DNA of 64,000 nt, from positions 2,108,001-2,172,000 of the forward strand of contig CBDFMN010000003.1 in NCBI GenBank assembly GCA_965249685.1. The letters run 5' to 3'. Both the position numbers and the translations under genes were made by a program. Source of the DNA: RH-AL1 sp965249685. Lineage in GTDB: Bacteria; Pseudomonadota; Alphaproteobacteria; Rhizobiales; Beijerinckiaceae. Each line of letters begins with the position of its first letter. The first letter of the stretch is position 1. This document shows positions 21,130 through 29,509 of this stretch, in pieces. The notes below the pieces were generated by a model. It had not been told where the DNA came from. It did not search any database and was given only the letters and a program-made list of their open reading frames with translations.

Positions 21130-21515
21130 GCCGACTCCGGCACGGCGACGAGGCGCAGGATCGTCTCGAGGCGAGCACAGGGCCCACCGTCGGCGTCCGC
21201 CACGGCGCCGTCCAGCACCAGCCGCTCGGGCGCGTGCTCCCGCCGCACCGTCAGGGTGAGGACATAGGGCTGCCCGACGAGGAGCGCCCGCGTGTAGGAG
21301 AAAGCCTGCGACTCGTGGACGAGGACGACTGGCTCGTGCCCGACGAGCGCCACGAGCGCCACGCGGAGGTCGCCCCCGGAGAGCCAGCATAGGGGAAAGG
21401 TGAGCGGCAGGGCGGTGCCGCCGTCCGGCTGGCCGGTCGCCCGGCGAAAGGCCCCGGCCTGGGCGATCGTCGCGCCAACCGAAAACGTGCCGAGCTCCAG
21501 GCCGGGTCCACTCAC
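21126..21515 (-). CDS. short hot-dog protein, FAS1-like dehydratase partner subunit
   Basis: A 129-residue protein read from a GTG that overlaps the KAS stop (GTGA). It lacks the Asp/His hydratase motif but has the beta-rich pattern of the non-catalytic hot-dog half of two-domain MaoC dehydratases: GLELGTFSVGATIAQ, a stretch of alternating hydrophobics (VVLVHESQAFSYTRALLVG) and a C-terminal ETILRLVAV. Its immediate coupling to a MaoC-type gene that does have the motif suggests a heterodimeric dehydratase comparable in design to mycobacterial HadAB. Family assignment is moderate because no single diagnostic motif is visible. Confidence 0.62.
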   Translation of the reverse strand: MSGPGLELGTFSVGATIAQAGAFRRATGQPDGGTALPLTFPLCWLSGGDLRVALVALVGHEPVVLVHESQAFSYTRALLVGQPYVLTLTVRREHAPERLVLDGAVADADGGPCARLETILRLVAVPESA

Positions 21516-22729
21516 GCCGCCGCCGCCACCTGCAATACCAGCACGGCATTGATGCCGCCGAAGGCGAAGGAATTGCTCATCGCCGTGTCGATGCGCATCG
21601 GCCGCGCCTCGTTGGGGATCGGATCGACCGGGCATTTCTCGTCCGGCTCACGCCAGTTGATGGTGGGTGGGGCCACCTGGTCGCGCAGCGCGCCGAGGGT
21701 CACGACCATCTCCAGCGCCCCCGCCGCCCCTAGCCCATGGCCGTGGATCGGCTTGGTGGACGAAACGGGCACCCGACGCGTGCCGAAGACCATGTTCATC
21801 GCGGCGGATTCGGTGATGTCGTTGACGACTGTGGCCGTACCGTGCGCGTTGACATAATCCACCGCCTCAGGCGGCAGGCCCGCATCCTCCAGCGCTAGGC
21901 GCATCGCCGAGGCGGCACCGGCCGCGTCGGGCCGCACGGGGTCCTTCGCGTCGCTTGATGTGCCGTAGCCGGCCAGGATGCCGAGCACCGTGGCGCCGCG
22001 GGCGCGGGCATGCGCTTCGGATTCCAACACGACCAACCCGGCTCCGGCGCCGAGCACCATGCCGTTGCGGTCCTTGGAGAACGGGCGGCAGAGGTTTGGC
22101 GTCATGACCCGGAGCGCTTCCCAGGCGAACATGGCGTTGTTGGTGATGTGATCCTCGGTGCCGCCGACAAGGGCGATGTCCACCATCCCGGCGCGGATCA
22201 TCTGGTAGCCGAGCCCAATGGCCTGGGTTGCCGAGGAGCAGGCGCTGCCCACCGCGAAGCTCGGCCCCTGGATGCCGTAACGCATGGAGACGTTCGACGG
22301 GCACGCGCTTGGGATCAGCCTCGGGACGGTGAGCGGATCGGGGCGGCCGTTATCGATCAGCGACAGGCGGATGCCGTGCTCGATCGTCGTCATCCCGCCG
22401 ATACCGGTGCCGATGATAGCCGCCGAGCGAGGCCCTAGGCGCGTCTCGCGCCCGTAGCCCGCCTGCGCCATGGCCTCGTCCGCCGCGACCAGGATGTATT
22501 GCGTCACCGGATCGCAGAAGGGTAGGATTGACTTGTCGAGGTACAGCGTCGGGTCAAAGCCCTGGACCTGCGCGGCCACTTTGATGCGGCCCCTGTAGGG
22601 GTAGGGAAACGTCGGCGGGAAGATGCAGGCGCGGCCGTCGCGGGCCGCGGCCCAGAGGCGCTCGGCGCCGACGCCAGCCGAGGATACCGCCCCGATGCCG
22701 GTGACGACGACGCGGATGGAAGACGCCAT
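21512..22729 (-). CDS. beta-ketoacyl-ACP synthase (KAS II / FabF family)
   Basis: A 405-residue condensing enzyme. The Cys-His-His triad is present: Cys164 in VGSACSSATQ, His296 in VNAHGTAT and His331 in KPIHGHGLGAAGA. The N-terminus VVVTGIGAVSSAG and the end SNSFAFGGINAVLVL are typical. It elongates acyl-ACP with malonyl-ACP. It starts directly after the ACP stop (no gap) and overlaps the next gene, so ACP, KAS, dehydratase pair and reductase are one translationally linked unit. Its divergence from FabF at the N-terminal loop (TFPYPYRGRIKV) and its location away from the main fab genes suggest specialised chain synthesis, probably for the neighbouring lipid pathway. Confidence 0.9.
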   Translation of the reverse strand: MASSIRVVVTGIGAVSSAGVGAERLWAAARDGRACIFPPTFPYPYRGRIKVAAQVQGFDPTLYLDKSILPFCDPVTQYILVAADEAMAQAGYGRETRLGPRSAAIIGTGIGGMTTIEHGIRLSLIDNGRPDPLTVPRLIPSACPSNVSMRYGIQGPSFAVGSACSSATQAIGLGYQMIRAGMVDIALVGGTEDHITNNAMFAWEALRVMTPNLCRPFSKDRNGMVLGAGAGLVVLESEAHARARGATVLGILAGYGTSSDAKDPVRPDAAGAASAMRLALEDAGLPPEAVDYVNAHGTATVVNDITESAAMNMVFGTRRVPVSSTKPIHGHGLGAAGALEMVVTLGALRDQVAPPTINWREPDEKCPVDPIPNEARPMRIDTAMSNSFAFGGINAVLVLQVAAAA

Positions 22730-23002
22730 TCAGCTCGTCTTCTCTTTGATGATGTAAGCCGCGATGGCGTCGATCAGGCTCTTCACGTCCTTCGCATCGT
22801 GGAAGGGTCCGTCCATCGGGATGTAGACGTCGAACTTGTCCTCGATGGCGGTGAGGATCATCACGATGTCGATCGACTTGAGGTCGAGGCTCTCGATGGT
22901 CGCGTCCATCGTGACCTTCTCGCGCTCGACCATGCCCTCGGCAACAATGACGTCGATGATCTTGCTGACGAGCTCGCCCTGGTCGAGATCCTTCGTTTCC
23001 AC
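22730..23002 (-). CDS. acyl carrier protein, specialised
   Basis: A 90-residue acidic four-helix ACP. The phosphopantetheine serine is Ser43 in LDLKSIDIV, where the usual DSL is replaced by KSI. It is the first gene of the operon, so the whole dedicated set (ACP, KAS, dehydratases, reductase) depends on it. In Caulobacter a special ACP is encoded next to serine palmitoyltransferase and carries the acyl substrate; the same may hold here with the SPT-like enzyme of the convergent operon. No phosphopantetheinyl transferase or acyl-ACP synthetase is seen in the window. Confidence 0.88.
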   Translation of the reverse strand: METKDLDQGELVSKIIDVIVAEGMVEREKVTMDATIESLDLKSIDIVMILTAIEDKFDVYIPMDGPFHDAKDVKSLIDAIAAYIIKEKTS

Positions 23003-23336
23003 CGATCACCCCACACGTCGATTGCTGTCATTCACCACTTCAGGAAGCCCGTTCGGCCGAACCCGAGAGGTCTCGCCTGTCCGCGTCGTCACGCGGGACG
23101 CCAACGGCACCTCCGCGCCTCGCGCGTCCCGCCAGCCGGTTCCCAGCTATGGTCCCAAAACCCGTGAAAGCCCGACGCAAGCCGCGCAAATCATTGTCCC
23201 TCCCTAGTCCAATCCGCCGACTAAATAAAGACCAAACCGGCTGCGGCGCGGAACGGCGGTCGGCGGAGCCCAGAGGTCGCTCCCCACGACGCGTCCCCGG
23301 ACGCGCCGTGGGGAGCCTGCTGACGAAGCGCACGCC
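23003..23336. other. intergenic region upstream of the ACP operon, with a long hairpin
   Basis: No gene is evident in these 334 bases. The part next to the ACP start must contain the promoter of the minus-strand lipid operon, but I see no confident -35/-10. The part next to priA holds the hairpin listed separately. Confidence 0.4.
23279..23316 (-). terminator. 38-base near-perfect hairpin after priA
   Basis: GCTCCCCACG-A-CGCGTCC / GGACGCG-C-CGTGGGGAGC form an ~18-bp stem with one mismatch and a very short loop (CC), starting 20 bases beyond the priA stop. No U-run follows on the minus strand, so it is probably a transcript 3' end or a factor-dependent terminator keeping priA and the lipid operon separate. 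Confidence 0.55.
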
Positions 23337-25559
23337 TTAGAGGAAGCTCTGCGGGTCGATGTCGAAGTTGACACGGACGCCGCCGCGCGCGGGTGGCGCC
23401 TGGTCGAGCAGCGCGCGCAGGAACCCCTGCAGGTCGGCGCGACGCGGCGCGCGCACAAGGAGGCGGAAGCGGTGGCGGCCGGCGATGACGGCGATCGGCG
23501 CCTCGGCCGGACCCCACACGACGAGGTCGTCCTCCGAAGGCAGCCCTCCCGCTGCCGCGAGCGTCCATCGGTCGGAGGGCGGCAGAAGGGCGGAGGCCTG
23601 CGCGAGGGCACGGGCATGCGCCTGGGTCCCGGCAAAATCGGGCCCAGAGACCACGATGGCGGCGAGGCGGCCGAACGGTGGCAGCGTCGCACGCCGGCGC
23701 TGGGCGGTCTCCTCGGCATAGAAGCGCTCGGCCTCGCCCGAGAGGAGAGCGCGGACGACGGGATGATCGGGCTGGTAGGTCTGTAGGATGGCGCGGCCCG
23801 GCCGGTCGAACCGCCCGGCGCGGCCCGTGACCTGCTGCAGCAGTTGGAAGGTACGCTCGGCCGCGCGCGGATCGCCGTTGGACAGGCCGATATCGGCGTC
23901 GATGACGCCGACGAGCGTCAGCATCGGGAAATTGTGGCCCTTGGCGACCAATTGGGTGCCGATGACGATGTCGCAGCCTCCTGCCGTCACGGTGTCGAGC
24001 TCGCCGCGCAGCCGGTCCGTGCCCCCGGCGAAATCGGAGGAGAGCACGGCGGTGCGCATCGCGGGGAACCGGTCGGCGACCTCCTCGGCGAGGCGCTCGA
24101 TGCCAGGGCCGCAGGGAACCAGCGCGTGCGCCGCCTCGCAGACGGGGCAGACCTCCGGGCGTCGCTCCGTATGGCCGCAATGGTGACAGACGAGCACGTG
24201 GCGAAACCGGTGCTCGACCAGCCAGGCGGTGCAGTCGGGACACTGGAAGCGGTGGCCGCAACTTCGGCAGAGCGTCAGGGGCGCGTAGCCGCGGCGGTTG
24301 AGGAATAGCAGCGCCTGCTCGCCGCGCCCGACCGTCTCGACGATGGCCTGCTCGAGCGGCGGCGCGATCCAGCGGCCGCGTGCCGGTCCGTGGCGGCGCA
24401 GGTCGAGCGCGCTGATCGCCGGCATCGGCCGGTTTCCGAACCGCGCGGGAAGCTGCAGGTGGCCGTAGCGGCCGGCCCGCGCGTTGACCTGCGTCTCGAT
24501 CGAGGGCGTGGCGGAGGCGAGTACGACGGCAGCCGCCTCGATGCGCCCGCGCACCACCGCCATGTCGCGGGCATGGTAGGAGACGCCGTCCTCCTGCTTG
24601 TAGGCAGCCTCGTGCTCCTCGTCGACGATGATGACGGCGAGGTTGCGGAAAGGGAGGAACAGGGCCGAGCGCGCGCCTGCAACCACGGCGACGCTCCCCT
24701 CGGCGCAGCCGTGCCAGACCGGGGGACGACGCTTGGCGCCGACGGACGAGTGCCATTCCGCCGGGCGCGTGCCGAATCGCGCGGCGAAACGGTCGAGGAA
24801 CTGCGCCGTGAGAGCGATCTCGGGCAGGAGGATCAGGGCCTGCCTCCCTGCCCGCAGCGCCGCCGCGATCGCCTCGAAATAGACTTCCGTCTTGCCCGAT
24901 CCGGTGACGCCCTGCAGCAGGGTCACGCCCGCCGTAGCCTCCTCCACGCGCGCGCGCAGAGCCGTGGCGGCTGCGGCCTGCAGCGCGGACAAGTTTGGGG
25001 CGGCGAAGTCCGGATCGGGTCGGCCGAAAGTAGTCTCCGACACGAGGGCCGCGACCTCCAACGCGCCCTCGGCGAGAAGCCCGTTGACGACCGCGACGGA
25101 GCAGCCGGCGGCGGCGGCGAGCGTCGTCTTCGCCCAGGTCGCGCCCGGCTCCGAAGCCGCGAGCACCCGCCGACGGGCGGGCGTGTCGCGACCGCCGGCA
25201 GGAGGGCGGCTGTAGCGCACACCAAGGCGGGGGGCCGCAGGCGCGACGGCGAAGGGCGCGCGGATCGCCATGCGGAGGACCATGCCGCGCGGACTCAGCG
25301 TCCAGCGCGCCACCCAGTCGACGAAGGCGCGCAGGTTCGACGACAGAGGCGAGACGTCGCATCGCTCGCCCGCCGGCTTTAGCCGACCGGCCGGCGCCCG
25401 GCCGCGCGACCACACGACTCCGACCACGCGGCGGGTGCCGAGCGGCACCTCGACGAAATCGCCCGGCTGAAGCGGTGAGTCTTCCTCGACGCGATAGGTG
25501 TAGGTCTGGTCGACCGCGACCGGGATCAGCACGTCGGCGGTGGCACATGTCTCGTTCAC
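23337..25559 (-). CDS. priA: primosomal protein N' (replication restart helicase PriA)
   Basis: PriA recognises stalled forks and reloads the replisome. From the chosen GTG the protein is 740 residues: 3'-DNA-binding domain beginning VLIPVAVDQTYTYRV, winged-helix linker, helicase with Walker A GVTGSGKTEVY and DEEH box, a double zinc-binding insertion (CRSCGHRFQCPDC and CHHCGHTERRPEVCPVC), and the C-terminal domain. The open frame runs 52 codons upstream through unrelated sequence, so the GTG at VNETCATADV, just before the conserved start of the family, was preferred. It is transcribed alone, between two hairpins. Confidence 0.93.
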   Translation of the reverse strand: MNETCATADVLIPVAVDQTYTYRVEEDSPLQPGDFVEVPLGTRRVVGVVWSRGRAPAGRLKPAGERCDVSPLSSNLRAFVDWVARWTLSPRGMVLRMAIRAPFAVAPAAPRLGVRYSRPPAGGRDTPARRRVLAASEPGATWAKTTLAAAAGCSVAVVNGLLAEGALEVAALVSETTFGRPDPDFAAPNLSALQAAAATALRARVEEATAGVTLLQGVTGSGKTEVYFEAIAAALRAGRQALILLPEIALTAQFLDRFAARFGTRPAEWHSSVGAKRRPPVWHGCAEGSVAVVAGARSALFLPFRNLAVIIVDEEHEAAYKQEDGVSYHARDMAVVRGRIEAAAVVLASATPSIETQVNARAGRYGHLQLPARFGNRPMPAISALDLRRHGPARGRWIAPPLEQAIVETVGRGEQALLFLNRRGYAPLTLCRSCGHRFQCPDCTAWLVEHRFRHVLVCHHCGHTERRPEVCPVCEAAHALVPCGPGIERLAEEVADRFPAMRTAVLSSDFAGGTDRLRGELDTVTAGGCDIVIGTQLVAKGHNFPMLTLVGVIDADIGLSNGDPRAAERTFQLLQQVTGRAGRFDRPGRAILQTYQPDHPVVRALLSGEAERFYAEETAQRRRATLPPFGRLAAIVVSGPDFAGTQAHARALAQASALLPPSDRWTLAAAGGLPSEDDLVVWGPAEAPIAVIAGRHRFRLLVRAPRRADLQGFLRALLDQAPPARGGVRVNFDIDPQSFL

Positions 25560-25859
25560 GGCAGGCGGCGACCCCTGAGTCTTAGCGGCGCGACGGCTGC
25601 GAAGAGACCGCAAGCCGTCCAAAACGAAGAAGGGCGCCCGGCTTTCGCTGGACGCCCTTCCGGAGCGATACGATGCTGAGAGGGGGATGTCAGCATACGA
25701 CCTAGCCATAGACATGGGGGGATGCCGATGACCAGGGGAGATCGCTCTCGATTGGATAATTAGGTCGGGCTGGCCGCGCCTTCAAGCGTTGCCATGATTG
25801 GAAAGCGCATGGCAGCGTTACAAATCGGTCATCTCCGGCTGTTGACCGGCAAGATGTTT
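25560..25859. other. intergenic region between lolA and priA
   Basis: Contains the lolA-side terminator and a second small inverted repeat (ATGCTGA at 25673-25679, TCAGCAT at 25690-25696). The priA promoter should lie here, but no motif is convincing. No gene seen. Confidence 0.4.
25629..25660 (-). terminator. intrinsic terminator, minus strand
   Basis: GAAGGGCG / CGCCCTTC form an 8-bp stem enclosing a further imperfect stem and a GAAA-type loop; on the minus strand the stem is followed within a few bases by CGTTTTGG. It probably ends the lolA transcript before priA. Confidence 0.6.
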
Positions 25860-26543
25860 CTAGTTTTTCGACGTGTCCATCATCTTGGAAGGCGGCAGGA
25901 TCTTGAAGAGCTGCGGGTCGGGCGTCTGCTTCAGGTCGATATTATAGAGCGTCACCAGGGTCTCGTACCCCTGCGGGTCGCGCACCTGCCACTGGCGCAG
26001 CTCGTAGGTCACGGGGTCAAAGATGAGGCGGATGCGCGAGGTGCCGCCGAAGGTCGTGCGGTCGTCCAGCAGGATCATCGTCGCTTCGGGCGAGTTCAGC
26101 ACGTTGAGAACCTGCGTGTCGCCTTTGAGGTCGATCTTGTCCTGCAGCAGGAACTTCAGCGGTGTTTGACCGATCGAATAGGTCTGCTGCGTCTTCAGGC
26201 GGCGGTCGTTGACCGCCACGGAGGAGCCGTCGGATATTACCTCCAAGGCCGCCGGCGCTGCGTATTCGAAGCGCAGCTTCCCCGGCTTCTGAACGTAGAT
26301 CTTACCCTCGGAATGGCGGCCGTCCGCGCCCGTCTGAACGAAGTCGCCGACCATGGTGGATGCCGAGGACAGGAAGACGTTGGCCCGCTTGATCGCTTTG
26401 TCGGCATCGTTGCCCGTCAGCAGGACGGGGGTGACTGGCTTGGGCGGCGGCGGTTCGACGGGCAGCTTGGTCTGCGCGTGTGCGCTTTGAACGAGGCCGC
26501 CCACCAGCAGTCCCAACCCTACCCAAATCGCCAGTCTTTTCAT
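25860..26543 (-). CDS. lolA: outer membrane lipoprotein chaperone LolA
   Basis: LolA ferries lipoproteins across the periplasm from LolCDE to the outer membrane. The 227-residue protein has a signal peptide (MKRLAIWVGLGLLVGGLVQS, cleavage near AHA-QT), a Pro-rich spacer (PVEPPPPKPVTP) and the LolA fold with FVQTGADGRHSEGKIYVQ, KPGKLRFEY and a C-terminal amphipathic beta segment. It follows ftsK by 116 bases on the same strand, a gene order common in alphaproteobacteria. Confidence 0.92.
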   Translation of the reverse strand: MKRLAIWVGLGLLVGGLVQSAHAQTKLPVEPPPPKPVTPVLLTGNDADKAIKRANVFLSSASTMVGDFVQTGADGRHSEGKIYVQKPGKLRFEYAAPAALEVISDGSSVAVNDRRLKTQQTYSIGQTPLKFLLQDKIDLKGDTQVLNVLNSPEATMILLDDRTTFGGTSRIRLIFDPVTYELRQWQVRDPQGYETLVTLYNIDLKQTPDPQLFKILPPSKMMDTSKN

Positions 26544-26659
26544 CAGAAACCCTGTGCTTTGAAGGCGTGCCTAAAGCGGTCTTGTGTCATTAGTGGGACC
26601 CCGGCGCCTTGAGGCCCGCCGCCTGCCCTCCTCCGAAGGGGACAGCGGCGCATATCCGA

Positions 26660-29257
26660 TCAATCGTCGCTGCCGGCAAGTTCGAAAGCGCCGCGATCGA
26701 TCCCTCCGCCCACGAGGATGGCCCGCTTGCCGGAATGGTTCGGGGCGCCGACCACCCCCTCCTTCTCCATGCGCTCGACGAGCGAAGCCGCCTTATTATA
26801 GCCGACGGAGAGCCGCCGCTGGATATAGGAGGTCGAGCATTTCCGGTCGCGCAGGACGATTGCCACGGCACGGTCGTAGAGGTCGCCGCCCTCTTCCGCG
26901 TCCATGCTGCCCAGCGCCGCCTCACCTTCGTTGTCCTCGTCGACAGAAGCGTCCTCGTCGCTGGTGATGGCGTCGAGATATTCCGGCTGGCCTTGGCTTT
27001 TCAGGTGGGCCACGACCTTCTCGACCTCGCCGTCGGACACGAAGGGGCCGTGCACGCGAGAGATGCGGCCGCCACCCGCCATGTAGAGCATGTCGCCCTG
27101 CCCCAGCAGCTGTTCGGCGCCCTGCTCGCCCAGGATGGTGCGCGAATCGATCTTCGAGGTCACCTGGAAGGAGATGCGGGTGGGAAAGTTCGCCTTGATC
27201 GTGCCGGTGATGACGTCGACCGAGGGACGCTGCGTCGCCATGATGAGGTGGATGCCGGCAGCCCGCGCCATCTGCGCGAGGCGCTGGATGGCGCCCTCGA
27301 TGTCCTTGCCCGCCACCATCATCAGGTCGGCCATCTCGTCGACGATGACGACGATAAAGGGAAGCGGCGTCAGGTCGAGCGCCTCGTGCTCGTAGAGCGC
27401 CTCGCCTGTTCCGCGGTCGTAGCCGGTTTGGACCGTGCGGGTCAGCTGCTCCCCGCGCGCCGCGGCTTCGGCGACGCGGGCGTTGAACCCCTCGATGTTA
27501 CGGACGCCGAGCTTCGACATCTTCTTGTAGCGGTCCTCCATCTCGCGGACCGCCCATTTCAGCGCCACCACCGCCTTCTTCGGGTCGGTCACGACGGGCG
27601 TCAGAAGGTGCGGGATGCCGTCGTAGACCGACAGCTCCAGCATCTTCGGATCGACCATGATCAGCCGGCACTCGTCCGGCCGCAGCCGGTAGAGAAGCGA
27701 CAGGATCATCGTGTTGATGGCGACCGACTTGCCCGAGCCCGTCGTGCCAGCCACCAGCAGGTGGGGCATCTTGGCGAGGTCGACGATGATCGGCTCACCA
27801 CCGATCGTCTTGCCGAGAGCGATGGCGAGGCGCTGCTTGGCCTTGTCGAAATCCTCGGAGGCCAGCAGTTCGCGCAGGAATACCGTCTCGCGGCGCTGGT
27901 TGGGCAGCTCGATGCCGATGGCGTTGCGGCCGGGCACCACGGCGACGCGCGCGGAGACGGCCGACATGGAGCGGGCGATGTCGTCGGCGAGGCCGATGAC
28001 GCGTGAGGATTTGATGCCCGGCGCCGGCTCCAGTTCGTAGAGGGTGACGACCGGGCCGGGCCGGACGTTGATGATCTCGCCGCGGACGCCGAAATCGTCC
28101 AGAACACCCTCCAGGAGGCGGGCGTTCTGCTGCAGGGCGTCTTCCGAGACTTGCGTCGCGTTGAGCTTGCCGGCCTCCGCGAGAAGCAGCAGGGGCGGCA
28201 GCGCATAGGAGTCGAGGCCATCCCTCTCGGGACGCGCCTGAACCTCCCGCAGGGCCCGTTGGCTCGCTGCGGGCGGAGCGGCGGGCTGGATCACGCGGAC
28301 AGGCGCTGCGGAAGTCTGGAGCTCGCTCCCCCTCCCCTGCGCCGCGGCCGCGCGGGCCGCTGGCGGCGCATAGGCGCTGGCGTCGAAACGCGGCGGGTCG
28401 ATCGCGGGCGCGAGCGGCTCGGGGGCGAAGCTCAGGTCGAAGGGCACATCTGGCTTGAAGTCGCCGTCATAGGCCGCGTCCGACCAAGGGACATGCCCCG
28501 TCCCGCGCGCCGCGCGCCGCACCGCACGAACGCGGCGCAGCACGGCCGCCTTGAGGCTGAAGGCCGCGTGGAGTGCGGCGCCAAGCGAGAGAATACCGAG
28601 GCCCGGCTCCCCGGCCGCGTCGTCGTCGTCGTCCTCGCGGACGCGACGGGGCGGGATCGCCTCGTCGGCGATGTCCTCGTCCCGGTGCGCGGGGTGGTCG
28701 CGGAGGCCCGCTGCGGCCGATAGCAGGAGCACCGCGCCGACGCCGATACCGAGCGCCAGTAGGATCATCGCCGGCTTGAACCCGGACAGGAGCCGCCGCG
28801 GGATCGCCATGACGATGTCGCCGAGCACGCCGCCGAGCCCCGTCGGCAGCGGCCAGTGGGCGGTGATCGGCAGCAGGGCCGCGATGCCCGCGGCGCAGAG
28901 CCCGCCCACGAGGAGCAGCGCTCCGCGCGCGCCGATCCGCGCCAGATGCCGGGCCGTCACGAGCCGCCAGCCCCAGAACGCCACCGGCAGAAGGATGGCG
29001 ACGGACGCAAGGCCGAACATCTGCATGAACAGGTCGGCCACGACCGCCCCGGGAGCGCCGAGCCAATTATGCACCGGCGCGCCTGTCGCGTGGTTGAGGC
29101 TGGGGTCCTGGACGGACCATGTGAGGAGCGCCAGCGCCAAGGCGGCGAGACCGACGAGGAGGATCCCGCCGACCAGTTCCGCCAGGCGTCTCGAGGCGAA
29201 GACGCGCACGGACTCAGGGATATGGTCGAGGGCCGAGAGGGTCGTGGTGGTGCGCAT
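26660..29257 (-). CDS. ftsK: DNA translocase FtsK
   Basis: FtsK couples division to chromosome segregation. The ~865-residue protein has four N-terminal transmembrane helices (~25-185), a linker rich in Ala, Pro and acidic residues (~195-390), the motor with Walker A VAGTTGSGKSVAIN and Walker B FIVVIVDEMADLM, and a C-terminal gamma winged-helix (CSTSYIQRRLSVGYNKAASL). The start at MRTTTTLSALDHIPE was preferred over an ATG 17 codons upstream because the upstream residues are poorly hydrophobic and unlike the family; this is not certain. The linker is short, as in other Rhizobiales. Confidence 0.94.
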   Translation of the reverse strand: MRTTTTLSALDHIPESVRVFASRRLAELVGGILLVGLAALALALLTWSVQDPSLNHATGAPVHNWLGAPGAVVADLFMQMFGLASVAILLPVAFWGWRLVTARHLARIGARGALLLVGGLCAAGIAALLPITAHWPLPTGLGGVLGDIVMAIPRRLLSGFKPAMILLALGIGVGAVLLLSAAAGLRDHPAHRDEDIADEAIPPRRVREDDDDDAAGEPGLGILSLGAALHAAFSLKAAVLRRVRAVRRAARGTGHVPWSDAAYDGDFKPDVPFDLSFAPEPLAPAIDPPRFDASAYAPPAARAAAAQGRGSELQTSAAPVRVIQPAAPPAASQRALREVQARPERDGLDSYALPPLLLLAEAGKLNATQVSEDALQQNARLLEGVLDDFGVRGEIINVRPGPVVTLYELEPAPGIKSSRVIGLADDIARSMSAVSARVAVVPGRNAIGIELPNQRRETVFLRELLASEDFDKAKQRLAIALGKTIGGEPIIVDLAKMPHLLVAGTTGSGKSVAINTMILSLLYRLRPDECRLIMVDPKMLELSVYDGIPHLLTPVVTDPKKAVVALKWAVREMEDRYKKMSKLGVRNIEGFNARVAEAAARGEQLTRTVQTGYDRGTGEALYEHEALDLTPLPFIVVIVDEMADLMMVAGKDIEGAIQRLAQMARAAGIHLIMATQRPSVDVITGTIKANFPTRISFQVTSKIDSRTILGEQGAEQLLGQGDMLYMAGGGRISRVHGPFVSDGEVEKVVAHLKSQGQPEYLDAITSDEDASVDEDNEGEAALGSMDAEEGGDLYDRAVAIVLRDRKCSTSYIQRRLSVGYNKAASLVERMEKEGVVGAPNHSGKRAILVGGGIDRGAFELAGSDD

Positions 29258-29427
29258 CCGCTCTACCGTGAGGCGCCGCAGGCTCGAAGGCCCGCCGAGA
29301 CGCAGCATCCGGCCGCAGCACGCGGCCTCCGCGGAGACGGTAGGAGCGGACGGTTAATGCGGGCTTAACCTTCGCCCGCGATCCAAAGCCACGGCATAAC
29401 CATGACTGCGGACGCTCTCCCAACGAG

Positions 29428-29455
29428 AACTCCGCCGTCGGGCGACGGCGGAGTT
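29428..29455 (-). terminator. terminator hairpin after amtB
   Basis: AACTCCGCCGTC / GACGGCGGAGTT form a perfect 12-bp stem with a 4-base loop, ~55 bases beyond the amtB stop. On the minus strand the stem is followed by CTCGTTGG, only weakly T-rich. It separates amtB from ftsK. Confidence 0.65.
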
Positions 29456-29509
29456 TCGATGCGGGCCTGCGGGCCCCGGTCCCAAGCCTGTGCTCAGGTA
29501 AGCCTGCGC

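Noticed and set aside
24390..25382. Plus-strand frame opposite priA
   Set aside because: Shadow; composition is Arg/Gly-rich and it lacks any recognisable motif.
25629..25660. Riboswitch upstream of priA
   Set aside because: The structure reads better as a minus-strand intrinsic terminator for lolA; no conserved aptamer sequence was recognised.
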